Shown here: positions 24,033 through 36,929 of the stretch, piece by piece
Numbering within the stretch: position 1 is the first letter of the stretch
Layout: every line of letters starts with the position of its first letter
Position numbers and translations under genes: made by a program
The notes under the pieces: generated by a model
The model's database searches: none
Seen by the model: the letters and a program-made list of their open reading frames with translations, nothing else
Told to the model about the DNA's origin: nothing
Source: Sphagnum compactum
Taxonomy: Eukaryota; Bryophyta; Sphagnopsida; Sphagnales
Reading direction: 5' to 3'
DNA: 64,000 nt
Assembly: GCA_965153455.1 (NCBI GenBank)
Contig: OZ234498.1
Span: 7,564,001-7,628,000 of the forward strand

Positions 24033-27000
24033 AAAAAATGGAAGGAAGGATCCTTCTGTTCTTGACTAACTATTGGGATCGATTATGAATACGTAGCAAT
24101 TGGATATTTTTTGGAAATCTGACAACTATGGGTCATTTTTTTTCCATGAAAAATCCTTTGTGTAGATCAAAATCAGATTTCTGAGGTCAAAATTTGGCAA
24201 ATATTTGCCAAAAATAAAATCACTGCTACATAACAGTTTTTTTTTTCCCTCTTTTTTTCTCCTAATTTTTTTATTTTGCCAAAGTGGCAAATTTTTGCTA
24301 GAAAAGCATATTTTATGATGTACTTAGAAAATGCATTATGCCAGATTTTTCCTGAATGAATTCTTGCATACTAGGAAATTTTGTCACAAGAAAATTCATT
24401 GCCATATTGTACTTTTAAAGAATACATTTAATTTCAATGTGTGCAAATAGCAAGACATGTGAGTTCTTTTGTGTATGGTGTGTATTTTTTGGGGCCAAAT
24501 TTTCACTAGTTCTTTAAGCTTTGCAAAACGCAAATAAAGTGGGTTTTTGAGGTTTCTATTCAACCCAATCTCAAAGTTTTTTTTAAAAAAAAAACCTACC
24601 AAATTCTAGCGAACAACTAACAATATAGAAGCTTGCATGATGCTTAAATGATGTTACTTTCACATTTCACTTATAGCCAAATTTTGAGTAAATCATCTTA
24701 AGAATGATTGTTGCTAGTGTTTTTTATGGTGAAATTTCATCAATTGGCAACAAAGAAAAAACCCTTGCAAAGGCCTTTCAAGAAATTAGGGCTATCAAAT
24801 TTGGAACTTTTGTTGAGAATCAATGGTGAGCAAGTAGGTTATTGCCATCACAAACTAGATTTGTTGTTCTTGTTGGTGAGGTAAGGCCATCGATGGATGC
24901 TTCCATATTACCCTTTCATCACACTTAATCCTACATCCACTCAATTGGAGGTGCTTGCCATCACCAATTATATTGCAAGCTTAGAAATTTACAAATTGCT
25001 TACACGATGAAGGTCAAACTTTCTATGTTCATAGCTTTAGTAGGATGAATTTTGGTCATTAAGGGCTTAGGTTTTGAAATGAATGTTTGGGAGGTTGAAC
25101 ATTGAATCTTGAAGGTTATGAAAAATAGATTTTAGAGGTTTTCAATAACATGCTTTGTGTGTTCAAAATGCAAGCTCAACCCCAAATGGGGTGCCCATGA
25201 GAGGTACAACATTAAACTTGTAAGTTGTGATTATGCTTTAATTATGCCATTTGTGATGCAAAGTGCTTTGGAACTTGGAAGTTGGATTGTTGTTGAATTG
25301 ACTCACTATTTCATCAAGTGTAAGGTCCATTTGGTTTCTTGTTTTCATGAAGTTGTGGAAATTGGAACGACAATGTGCAAAAGAACGTTTCTACGTACAC
25401 AATCCAATGTTGATATGCTTTATCCAATCTATGGTTTTTTTTGTGATTCGATTGTAGAGAGATGAATTTTGAAAAGGGGCAGTGCAATGTCTCACATGAC
25501 TTGTATATAACCTTGGAGGTACATAATCACATTTGAGGAGGACATGTTTTGATTTTGGTGTGTGTTTTGTTTTCAAATTCTTTGTGCTTTGTGCAAAGTT
25601 TGTTTGTGTGTGCAATTTTGTTGTGAGTTGGCCTTGAAACAAAAACCCTTGGTCATTAATACTCATTACATTGTTCACTTTTCAAATTTTGTTTTGTTTT
25701 GGTTTTTGCATGTTATTTAACTAGGGTATGGGTGCAGGTAGGGGTGTGAATTGCAATGGCCAAATTCTTGATGATTGTGGTTTGAATCCCCCTCACACTA
25801 ATGGGCCATACAAAATTTCTTGTTGTTTGCAATGGGCACATTGATGGAAGAGAATATGCAAGTTGCTTATCATGTGCTTTATGTTCTTAACTTTGATCAT
25901 TGTTCAAACATATTTCACGTTAACTATCACATCGATGTCACATTTGACATGTCAATTTGGCATTAAAGCATATGAGAACCTCACTATATTGTAGTAAAAA
26001 CATATATTATAATACAAGGTAATAAAATTAATTGCAAAAAAATATATTAGATAAAAAATGTTTAATTTACTTGTGATTCAAATTGGGACCAAAATTGACA
26101 TGGGACTAAAACTTCAATCCATCTAAATTATAATTTTGGTCCCAATTTTAGTTGCATGTAAATTGAACATGGGACCAAAATTTCAATCTATGTAAATTGT
26201 AAATGCAATCCCATGTAAGTTGAAAATGGGACCAAATTTTCAATCCCATTTACATGTATGTGTAAAACATGGGACTTGCAAAACAGAAAAACGTGATCCA
26301 ATAACCCATTAACACATACCTAAGGTGTTTGCAAGTTAAATGTCCATTTTTGGACATCATGGTGTCATTTTTTTGACTCCCTTATGGATAACACTTTGTT
26401 TATTGTCAAATGTTTTTTCAATTTCATGAAAAGGGACTCAATTTTACAATTATTGTATAATTTAGTGTGATAAAATAGTGGAATCATTTGAAATCAAAAC
26501 TTTTACATGAAATGGGGGATTTAAAATTCGAAATCAAATGTAAGGTCACAATTTTTGTAAAATTGGAAATGGATCCAATATGATTAGAATTTGTAATGAA
26601 ATAACTTGCATGAACTTTTCAAAAATTTGAACCTTGGTTTGCAATTCAAAATAAGGTCCTCCAAAAATTTCAACATCATATGAAAGTTTTATGGATTTTT
26701 AAAAACACCAACAAGTAACAAAAATGGCAAAGTCCTTCATATCATGATTTTGCAAATGAAGAAAAGTTTATTCACATAGATTGTAGCCTAGGCTATATTA
26801 CATGGTCCTGTCTCCTTGATTTATGGAAAGATGAATAATTTTACAAATACACAAGTTTACATATTTGGCCTATAAAAAATACACTATCAAAAATCTTAAA
26901 ATGGATTTAAAAATGTGTCCTTATAGCTGGAAAATACTACTTATGAGATCAAGTTTTCTTTTCAATTGTAAACCTGTTTTTTTTTTGCCGAATGGTTTCA

Positions 27001-28670
27001 ATGATGATATAAATAGTTTGTGTTTTTGGATTTTGGTTCATGTGAATGTGTGAGTGCATTTTGTCTTTGATACTTCACCATATTTTGTTGATCCCTAGTC
27101 ATGAAATCTTTCTAATCCTAATGTCTTGGTTAAAATGGATAAAATTTAACTACACATTTGCAAGGGAAACAAAACCCAACAACCTTGTGCCATGAACATC
27201 AGTACACACCTTGGCATGGTTAGTTGAAACCAATTAAGTAGGTAAACCTCCTTTGTTTGTCCCATCTACATACACAAATAAGGTTTTTATCAACTTGTAT
27301 ATAATCATTTAGTTTTGATTTTTTCTACTTTATAGTAAAAAAAAATCTTGTCCATTCTAACTATGTATGTGACTAAAGTGTGACTGTCGTTCAAATCAAC
27401 TCATTTTGCAATGATACTTGTAATAGTTTTATGTGTCACCATAGTTACAAGTGTTCATACTTACATATGAAACTATGTTATGGCAAATTCAAATTTTAAT
27501 CATATATACAACTATAATTTGTGACTATCACAAGTTTAGGTGAAAAATTTAATAAAAAGTGAGCATATGTCATCCATTATTGGTGGCACCCATTGATGGT
27601 TAATAACTAAAATAACTATATTTGTAACCACATATGGCAAGGTGGATTGGTCATGTAAATGACATGTGGCATTTTTACTATTGCAACTGAATGTGTACAA
27701 GTTCATCTATTGGCTTGTAAGTAGGTTAGAAAAGGTTATTAATATATAGTAAATAGGCTAGGCTAGGTAGGTTATGAGGCAATGTTAAGCTAAAGGCTAG
27801 GTTAGGTAGGCATGATAGGGTAGGCACCTATTACCTACCTACCAAGGCCATTACGCAAGTAGATAAAGAGTAAATGGTTGGTAGGTAGGTAGGTATGTTA
27901 TTTACCTAGATTGGGTAGGCCATCTACTTAGGGTAGGTAGGCCATTACCTAACTACCTACCTAAAAGTTATTTACATATTATCTACCTTCCTAGATATTC
28001 ACATAATTAATCTATGTAACAAGGTGTGAAATAAATAAGTTGACAAAATTTATCATAATATAATTATTTAATGCAATAATTAAAGACTTGGTTTATCTGT
28101 TTGGAAGTGAAAGGTTTAAATCTTTATACTTGCATTGTAAGGGTTAACTTAGGTTAGGCTAAGTAAATTACGCTAAGTTAAACCAGGTACACTAAATTAA
28201 GATAAGTAAGCCTAGTAAGCTAGGCTAACATGGGTAGGATAGGCACTTATTACATACCTACCTATTATTTTACCTAGGTTGACTAAGGTAGGCACCTATT
28301 ATTTACTTGCCTATAGTTTCACTTAAACCTAAGTAAGTAGGTAATTAGGCTAGGCTAGGTTAGCTAGAACACTTGGTATCATGTGATTATCCATAAGGTA
28401 CTTGCAAATGTGGTCACAAATGTAGTTGCAAAATCAAATTCTATGTAAGCCATATAGATTTACATCATACTTATGTTCATCCATAGTACTGAATGAAAAA
28501 ATGAATTGTACTAGCAAGGGTTTTGGACTTCCATGTCACATGATGTTTTTTGTGACTAGTTGTCCGATGGCACTTGTTTCATGTGATTAGAACATTTTGT
28601 AATCATAAAAACTCATTACGATTAAAATTTCGTTATACATTGAGTCATTAATTTCCAAATACTTCCTAGT
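24033..28670. other. Long AT-rich stretch without recognised genes
   Basis: No coding frame with motifs was found. Poly-T/A-rich words dominate. At 26080-26260 a phrase on 'gggaccaaaattn.aatccatctaaattnta' recurs in both orientations, probably an old repeat. The frame at 25157-25465 shows no recognised domain. From 27740 the sequence becomes a TAGG/CCTA repeat field. Confidence 0.45.
27735..28375. repeat. Degenerate TAGG/CCTA-rich repeat field
   Basis: The words 'taggtaggt', 'ggctaggtta' and 'acctacctacc' recur in both orientations over about 640 bases. The field is interrupted near 28000-28135 by ordinary AT-rich sequence. It recalls the strand-switching array at 640-1850 in style, but the core word differs. 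Confidence 0.7.
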
Positions 28671-28675
28671 GCTAC

Positions 28676-29562
28676 TGTCGCAACCCCACTTTGTCCAAGT
28701 GTGGGGGTGAAGCCCAACACTTGGAAAAGTTGGAGTTTTGGTGTCGCAACCCCACTTTGTCCAAGTGTGGGGGTGAAGCCCAACACTTGGAAAAGTTGGA
28801 GGTTTGGAGTCCTCCGGGACTCCGGAATGTTCAGAGCTCGACAGCAAGGCCCAAAACACCTCGCATTGGGGTTTTCTTGGTGTCATTGGAAAGGTCTTGA
28901 AACGTAGATATCGAAAATGGCCTCGCATTGGTCATTTGGGCTTCTGCAACCCAAGTTATGGGCAAAAGAAGGGCCGGGAGTCAAACTGGCAGTTTGACTC
29001 CCGACCACTAAAAGTCGGGAATCGACCTCTTCCCGACATCCGATTTGAGAGTGCGACATGGCGTTGAAAAGATCTCGACGAGGGCTACAACTTTGGTTCA
29101 GACCTCGTTGTAATCGGACTCTGTAATCGGGAGTTATGGCCGTTCAAAGTTCCGGGAGTCCAGCCGGGACAATTTCGGGACTCCATTTCGGGAGTCCCAA
29201 CAAAATGTGCCATTTGGATGTAGCCTCCACGGCGAGCTGCAGAGATAACTATAAGGGGGGAAGGTGATGGCTTCCCTCAAGTCCGGGCCGTGGTGAGTCA
29301 AGTAGTCCAAAGTGCCCGTGGCTTGTCCCAACACCCAAGGGTGTTCCCGAATGTGAACTAACCCATTTGTGGTTGGTTTTGGATGTAGATTCGTGCTTGA
29401 TCTACTAGTCCATCTTCCTAGTCTAATCCCGGGGCTTTCAACTCGACCCTCTACCCCTTTCTAGAGTTGGAAGTTGGGAGCGTGCCCTTCGGTCCCAACT
29501 TTCCGCAACTTCACATTGGTGAATCCTCAAGTGGGTTCACCCCGGGACCAAGGAGCGCGTCA
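28676..29562. mobile_element. Solo LTR with 5-bp target duplication
   Basis: The unit starts TGTCGCAACC and ends GCGTCA, satisfying the TG...CA rule, and is flanked on both sides by GCTAC (28671-28675 and 29563-29567), a perfect 5-bp duplication of the kind left by LTR-retrotransposon integration. No internal gag or pol is present, so an 887-bp solo LTR left by recombination is the best reading. It is much richer in G/C than its surroundings. A 66-bp tandem duplication starts at its first bases. Short frames in it follow the duplication and are not genes. Confidence 0.85.
28677..28806 (+). repeat. 66-bp tandem duplication at the solo LTR start
   Basis: The phrase beginning 'gtcgcaaccccactttgtcc' at 28677 repeats at 28743 with almost no difference. 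The period of 66 is a multiple of three, so open frames appear to repeat across it. Its near identity suggests a recent origin relative to the surrounding decayed repeats. Confidence 0.95.
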
Positions 29563-29567
29563 GCTAC

Positions 29568-32500
29568 TCAACACAAAAAAAGTAACAATTTGCTAAGCTT
29601 TCTTTCCTCAATGATTCATTTTATGGCTTGAAAGTTGTAGAAAAAATAGAGTCATGAACAAAATAGACAATTTTTTGGCCTCAATTGTTACCTACAAGCT
29701 TTCAATTACATAACACATCCTTTAATTCTAGTTGTTTTTATGTATTTGTTTTGTAAGCTTACATTTGATAACCAAATGTTATTGTTATTGTTGGCTTGGT
29801 ACAGTCTCCACAAGATTATTGAACAAAAGAAATGCACAAAAACAATATTTCATATGCAACAACAAAAATAATAATTTCTAATTCATATTTCAAATTCTCA
29901 AGCATGTCCTATTCATTTAATAATTTTTATACGTCCTATGTCCATTGATTGACTTATGAATGATTCACAAACTATGCAAATGAATTGTATTTGTTTATTA
30001 CCATTGCCTATTGCACACTTGGCTTGTATAACAAGCAATGGTGATCAACAAGTAGGATCCAAATGAGCTTATTTTGTGTTTTAAACAAATAGTCTAATTC
30101 ACAATTGGTTTTTGCATGGAGAATGACATGTTTTAAGATTTATTCTTCATACTATTTAGTAGCAGCACAAAAATTATTGTGTTCAAGCTTTTGTCATGTT
30201 GTTTTGCCTCACCTCATGTCTAGTAGCCCCTTATACTTAAGTGTGAAAAAAAAAGTATCCATTTGAACTTAAGACATTCCTTGGGTTCTCACTTCTCACC
30301 ACAAGGTTATGAACAAAGACTACTTCACTAAACCATTTCTAGAGCTAAATACAATTTTCTTAACCAATCAAAATAGTCAGCCCCGATACAGATTTAACAC
30401 CTTGGCATATCACAATTCAAGAAGCACAAAGTAGCCATCCACCTTACTTGGAGAAATTGAAAAAAAAACCCAGTGACTGCTAAATTATAAAATTCAAAAC
30501 CAAAAAAAAACAAGGAAAAAAAGGGGCGAAAAAATAGTGCATGATGGAGGTGTGGGTGGGATGGAGAAGAGGCCAAACAGCCGAAGACATGATGCAGTCA
30601 GTAACATGACGAGTGCAAGTATGTCGTAGAGCTGAAAATGGAGTTTGTCAGTTGGGAGCAAAATCTGGATGCTGCACAACATGTTACCTATTATGCAGTT
30701 CAAAAAGGTCTAGGCTAATTGGCGCCATTGAAATCATGGGGATGGGGAATATATAGCATTGAGAATCTAAGCTGCAGGCTCTACTACTAAAAGTGGCTCT
30801 CGACAGCATTCAACCAAACACACAGAGCCAGTGCTTGTTTGTTTCCTTGAGCTCTGTTACTTTTAGTGGCCTCCTTGGGTGAGGTGAATGAATCAGCACC
30901 TACAACTTGTTCCATAGTAAAAACCCAAAAACCTCAAAAATTATTGTTGGGTTGTTGTTGTTGTTTCTTAAACATTGTAAACATCCTCTAACTAAATCAG
31001 GTTCTCTGGGGCCCAAATTTCAACTTTTCTCGGCTTAAAATGTAACCTCAAACTGCCTCCGATCCTCACCCAACAAGGTGGAGGAGGTACCAGTGTAGGT
31101 GTTGTTGGTAGACCTTGGTGCAAAGAAGGATAGTGGTATGGTAGAGATAATTACCATGGTGGGATGCAATCTCAAAACCATTTGGGATTTTATCATGGTC
31201 TCAGTGTAGGTGCTGGTTCATCCAAGGCGTATTTGAGAAGGGTCATCTTCAGGCTCAATATTTGACTAAGATTACACTTCAAATTATATTATTGATATAA
31301 TAAATAATAACTTATATTAGCTAACAAAACAAAAAAATAATTGTAGCTAAGATTGCACAAGAAAGAAATAAAACTAATTACTGAAAAAAATTGAAGTATC
31401 ATAACCACTTGTCTTGGCCAGTTCTTTCAAATTTTGAAAAAAAATCCATGAAAGAATGTTGTCATTTGAGGTTTTTTTCTGCCATTTTGCACAAAAAAAA
31501 GAGAAATTTGTTAGATTTAGACCTAGGTACTACCCAGAGCACTAGATCACTAGCTATAGCAAAGAATCTAAAAAAAGTTTACAGTCCATTCAAATGCCTC
31601 TCAATTTTTATTATCATGGTAACTCTTTAGGTTTGCTTTAATTCAATTATTTTTTAAAATGATGATTTTCTTAGAAATCAGTTTTTAGAAATGTCAAAAT
31701 TTAAAGAAATTACAAGGAAAGAAAAATGCAAAAATTGATGGAAACCTAGAAGCGCTTGCTTAATGCTAGTCCACCATTACAGAGCAAGTATCCAACAATT
31801 GACAACATTTTTTAATCCTATAATTTGGTGGAACATTATGTCTCCCCATTTTTTGCGAAAAAAAAGAAATAAAATTTGTTGTAAAAGTCTCATTATTTTT
31901 GAGATTTAGATCCTAAAACACCTGCCAAAGAAGTTCCCTATATTTATTGCCAAATTTTCATAAATTATTATTCTTATTACTGAAGTGGATTTTGTAAAAT
32001 AAAATAATTATTCAGCACTCAAGCGCCAAAGTTGAAAAGGTACTACATATATAATTTTATTTAAATTTTTTTTTTGGTGATCCTCCTCCTCAATGAGGTT
32101 ACTTCGTAAGTCTCACCCCAAAAAAAATTCAGATCATATTATTCATCTCCTATTAAGTGATTCTTGAGCTTTAAGTTGTAGCATTTTAAGATAGGTCTAT
32201 GTTTCTAGGTACATTTTAAATAGATGTGCTTGAAAATCACCTATTTCACACCATAAGGTTCAAGTTAGTTTTAGCATTGAAGTGTTTGTAGACCAAAGTT
32301 GTAATTGTTACCTAAACTCGCATGGCTCAAAAAAACCATCAAAGTTGTTCAACAACCTATTTTGGGATGTAGGCTGAACTCTTATGTAGGAAATAGGCTA
32401 GGGGAAACCTAATGAAATCTCTTGAGGTACTCAGCAAAGTTGCACAATACAATTGTGTCAATATATATATATATAGAGCCAAATTTGATGGGTTTCATGC

Positions 32501-33238
32501 ATGTGTAGTTTGTGTAGTTTTTACACTATAACCAATTTTACCCATAATAGCTATGGATGGGCTTAACTTGCAACTTCATTGGCAACTCCAGCATCAGGCC
32601 ACATTGCAATCATTTGAGTACCAACATATTGAACCACGGCTATGAAATGTTTTGCAAGGGATAAAGAAGGATTTGGTGGGATACGGGTCACAACAATTGT
32701 GGGTATGTCAGTACCTCTGTGAGACGATTTTGTGACGAGATTGAGTTTTTGTCATATTCTAAAATGAAAACCAAGGTGTCCTTCATTCCAAATAAGTCAT
32801 GGTCCTGGAAGAATAATGCTAGTCCTGACATGCCTGTGTACAAGAAGAACTCAAAGGAGATGGGGATGAAGAAGAGGCACCTGTCTTTTGGCAAGTTTGT
32901 TTCATGATTCTTGTCCATAAAGCCATTGTCTCTTGTGTATCCCTCCCCATGTTCCAAAAAGGATAAAAGGTGTGGTGACCATATAGAAGGGACTACCCTA
33001 AGGGCCATTTCTCTACCTAGCCCATTTTAGGGATGGTAATGAGTGTGCAAGCTCAAAACATAAAGGTAAATAGGTATATAAAAGTTAGTAGAGGATATAT
33101 ATAGATGAGACAATTGTGTTTCAATGAGGAAAAGAGAAAAGTAATTTTATTGGGAGTAAAGAATTTGAAAAACTATAGCTCTCATAGTAGTATTTTTTTG
33201 GTGTGACATAGTTGAGGTGGTGATCAACCATAAGCTGA
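29568..33238. other. AT-rich intergenic DNA, possible fragments only
   Basis: No supported gene. At 31053-31265 the plus strand gives a Gly-rich open stretch (QQGGGGTSVGVVGRPWC, later YHGGMQSQNHLGFYHG) with one internal stop, which might be a pseudo-exon or gag fragment. At 32571-33010 both strands have open frames of 60-106 codons without recognised domains. An (AT)n tract lies at 32461-32475. Confidence 0.4.
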
Positions 33239-33241
33239 TTT

Positions 33242-33366
33242 CACTAGAAGAAAAATCTCATTTTTCGACTTGTCTTAGGAAACTAAAAGTGTCTTTTGCG
33301 AAAATAGTCGCAAAAGACACTTTTAGTCGCCTAAGACAAGTCTAAAATGAGGTTTTTCTTCTAGTG
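33242..33366. mobile_element. CACTA-like foldback element, 125 bp
   Basis: The two halves are nearly perfect inverted repeats of about 58 bp around a short AT spacer, with termini CACTAGAAGAAAAA and TTTTTCTTCTAGTG. TTT flanks both sides (33239-33241 and 33367-33369), consistent with a 3-bp target duplication, although T-rich flanks make that match less telling. The whole unit would fold into one long hairpin if transcribed. It has no coding capacity. It is a miniature element related in its ends to the CACTA superfamily, but its interior differs from those at 3462 and 3876. Confidence 0.85.
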
Positions 33367-33369
33367 TTT

Positions 33370-35435
33370 AGTCAAATTTGGTAATTAAAAAAAATATTCT
33401 TGAAAATAAAAAATTCCATATCCTTTTTTTCTGGTTACCTATTTGAAGTATGTATAGAAATTGATGTTTTCTTAAGTGTTTTTAAAAGCAATTTTTAGAA
33501 AAAAAAATTCCAAATAATTCATTGAATCAAGTTTGCAGGAGATCCCTAAAATTTCACATTAGTGCCAAAATTCACACACCGAAAAAAGGTTGTCTTTTAG
33601 TACTGTAGTAACCTAGCAGGTTTGGCACTAAATAATATTGAGAAAAACCAAATTCTGGACTTTTGAGAAATTGTTAACGTGTACTTAACAAATAAAAATA
33701 CAACATAATAATTTCTTAATGGTTATGCTGGAATCTTAGGAGAAAACCTATTAAACATTCAGCATCAAAATGAGGGACGTGGTAGGCTACTATGGTAATC
33801 AGTATCTTTATTTGGAACTTAACCCAACTCATCCGCTCCATGGTTTAGGTGCAGTCATAGTGAAGAAGGTGCTTGATGAGAGGCTGAAATGAGCAAAAAG
33901 GTGTCCTGTATTCACTTTAGATGCTCATGGATGCAGAGCAATGATGGTATCATTGGTGTGCTTTGGAATTGTGCTTTTACATGACAATCTGTTGTGCAAG
34001 ATCCAGTCTCATCTCCCCCCAAATGAAAATTGTCTTGACTTGCAATGCCGTTGTGCATCTAGAGTGCTATAATTCTTTCTAGTTAGTGGAGTCCCCAGAG
34101 TGTTGTGCACTCAGTCCCTGCATCTACTTACAAGGCTTCTGATGTTCCATTTGCTCTACTTATTCTATCTAAGAAGTAGGTGTTGTCTTTACAGTGGAAG
34201 ATGGATCTTACAGGTTTCATTTATGGCCTCAGCTAAAATCAGCTAGAATCTAAAACACGAGTCATGGATTTAGCGGGCAAGTTCATGGGATCTTCAATCT
34301 TGTAAGGAATCGTTGAAGTAACAAGTTCCAATTGTTACTAGAATCCAAAGTTAGTCTCATGTCCAAAATTATGTTGGGTATAAATGAGATAAGATGAAAG
34401 CTTTTAAATGGAGTTCATAGAACATATATTACGGTGACACATTAAACCCCACACTCTTTGAAAAATGGAATTAATTAGGTTTTCTTGCATAACTCTCTGG
34501 CTGCAATGGAAGACATTTTTTTAATTGTCTCACAACCTTTCACTAATTAATCTCTGATACCACAACTTGCTTTTCTTGCACTAATAATGATGAATGAAAA
34601 CTTAGAAATATAATCCATGGGAATTGCTCCACCAGAAACTTTTCGACATGGCCATGATATAATTTTATTACTTTCTTGCAAAAGGTCTTCCTGCAAAGGG
34701 TCTGGACAATTAAATTCTCCTGTAGCCGTTAAAAAATAATTGATATTGTGCAGGTTTTAATGCGTCCCTACAATATATGTCTACTACATAGAATTCAAAG
34801 GAATCCTTTTGAGGTGTCTTTCAGATTGAAGGATTCACAGAATTATTGCCCTTCCTGTTTGAAGGAGGACTAAATTGTAGCGATGAATTAGAACTCTAAC
34901 ATCCCTTTCAAGGAAAAACAAGGCTTCACTTTAAAGCCTTGGTTCTGAGTTCTGCATCATCCAAAATTCCATAATTTTGTCAGTCATGTTTGGTATTGGC
35001 ATGGAGAATGACATTTATATCCAATGGGCTGCTGCCACAAGCTTTGCACATGTAAGTAGAAAACAGTCCATGCAAAAATATGCCTTTTGGATACATACAG
35101 TTCAACGTACTGTTTTTTACTTCATTGAATTCTAGAAGAACCACCATAAGAGATTAGCTCTAGAAGTCTCAAATGTACAACATGGCACAAAAGTACCATG
35201 GGAAAATCACTTGAGATATGGAATGACTGGAACTATATAGACTACAAAGGATAAACCCATCATATTGCATGGTTAAACCTACATCCATTCCATGCTCCTC
35301 CAAAGTACAGGTAACCCCACTATTGGCCAAACTGAACCCGCACCCACCAGCAGACCATCCACTTGATGCCCAGTATGACTCAGTCGTGGATGAATCTCAA
35401 CTGAGTTAACATCCGGTTTCACTTTGGTAACCCAT
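33370..35435. other. Intergenic DNA without recognised genes
   Basis: No supported coding region. A minus-strand word TGGTATCAGAG at 34552-34562 looks like a copia-type initiator-tRNA primer-binding site, but no LTR end of the expected form adjoins it. Confidence 0.4.
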
Positions 35436-35439
35436 TATC

Positions 35440-35730
35440 TATGAAGTAGTCCTATGTATAAGTAGATAGGTAGGAAAGTAGGTGAGCAATAGGTAAGTAG
35501 ATGGTTTATACATACCGTTAGGCCTGATTTCACTACTAACCTACTAACAAGCGGCAAGCAAGCGGATTGTTAGAAGGTAGGTACGTACCAAGAAAAAGCA
35601 ACAGAGCTAACCACCATGGCTAGCTATGGAACCCAAAATCTGGAACCCAACAGAAAATGCTTCCTGACCACTTTCCATCCATCCTTTTGTGGTGTGCAGT
35701 TGGGTGCTGGTTCACTCGGGCCACCCACTT
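35440..35730 (+). repeat. Left arm of a diverged inverted repeat pair
   Basis: The sequence from about 35590 (ctaaccaccatggctagct, then acccaacagaaaatgcttcc, then ctggttcactcgggcc) matches the reverse complement of about 40640-40775 at an estimated two-thirds identity. Weaker TAGG-rich similarity extends outward to about 35440. The partner arm lies roughly 5 kb away. No target duplication was found. Confidence 0.6.
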
Positions 35731-36029
35731 TTAGCAAGTTTTCCCTCAAGTTCATAACAATCCCACAGCATGGCTGTACATGGGCACCACTGTGTCCACG
35801 GAGTGATCAATGAGGAACTTAGGGCTTTCTGGAGAAGTTGGACAAGACAAACAAGGCTTAAGAAGTCATGTGGTAGAAGGTCCCCAATCCCGCCCTAAAC
35901 AAGGACCCCTCATGAGTGCATGCTGAGCCTTCTCATTGGCTGCATGAACTTTTATTTCCAAACTGTTTGTCACCATTTTTGGCCTGGGCAAATGGTAGGG
36001 ACCAATGTGGGACATAGTGTGATTCGTAT

Positions 36030-36330
36030 TAATTAGATCATGGGTGTGCTCACAGCTTTTTCATTTTTAAAAAAGGGGCCATATTGATTGGCACATCAGC
36101 AATTTTTTGGAAAATTGGGCTTGCCCTCAAGGAAAGCACCTCTTTGGACCCCAAGTTGCAAAATTGAAACAAATGTGCTCCCTTACATGTTACCTTTTCA
36201 GTTTATAAATACATGGGAAGTTTAACACCATATGGGATAAAACCTAGGTGCTATTGAGAACATCTTGGGGAACGCATTTGGGAACAAATCCGTTGCCACT
36301 ATTTTTGGCCTCGACTAAGAATACCGTACC
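36030..36330 (+). repeat. Dispersed repeat, copy 1
   Basis: Shares with copies at 36930-37200 and 63750-64000 an ordered set of phrases: 'ccatattgattggc.c.tcagcaattttttg', then 'accacctcttt.g', then 'atgggataaaaccyaggtgctattg.gaacatcttg'. The order and spacing are conserved, so these are copies of one element. No coding frame is shared. Confidence 0.75.
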
Positions 36331-36929
36331 TATTCTGGGGGTACGTATTCTGTTTCATATTATGGTAGTACCTTATCAGGTTCAGCATCTTGCTGCTGAA
36401 TAATTATTTTATTTTGAAATTTTGATTTTGACACAAAAAACATTTTAAATTTTTTTGAGAAAACATTCATTTAAATTCAAAATTATTCACATGTTATCCA
36501 TCACCAAATGTTCTGTGCAAACGTTGTGCTTCACAACATAGGTTTTGATCTCAGATCATCCCATGCAAGAAATATGGCATTACCACCAGCATACCATCAG
36601 ACATTGAAAAATAAGATTTATTTTTTACATTTACTGCATACACAAAGTAAATTTAAAAAAAAAAAATTAAAATCATGCGACAAAACAACACAATTCTTCG
36701 CAGGGCTGCATTGGCAAGCCATAAAAGGTGCTAAACAAAGTTCATTAGGAGGTGTTTAATGGCGAAGGAGAATTTTTTTAAATAGCTCAAGAATGAATCC
36801 TTTGAAGAATTGGCTTCAATAAAGAATAATTTTTTTAAAAATTCAACATAAAATGACCTTCATTTTCTACAATTTTGGGCATTTAAAAAATATTTTAAAA
36901 AATTCCGAACCTGAAAAATTACTATGGTA

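Noticed and set aside
28587-28928. Overlapping open frames on both strands around a repeated Gly-Val-Lys-Pro-Asn-Thr phrase
   Set aside because: They lie in the solo LTR and repeat because of the 66-bp tandem duplication, which is a multiple of three.
32571-33010. Open stretches on both strands that look coding in places
   Set aside because: Neither strand gives a recognisable family and both contain stops.
34552-34562. Minus-strand TGGTATCAGAG, like a copia primer-binding site
   Set aside because: No LTR end of the TG...CA form adjoins it and no copia protein motif was found nearby.
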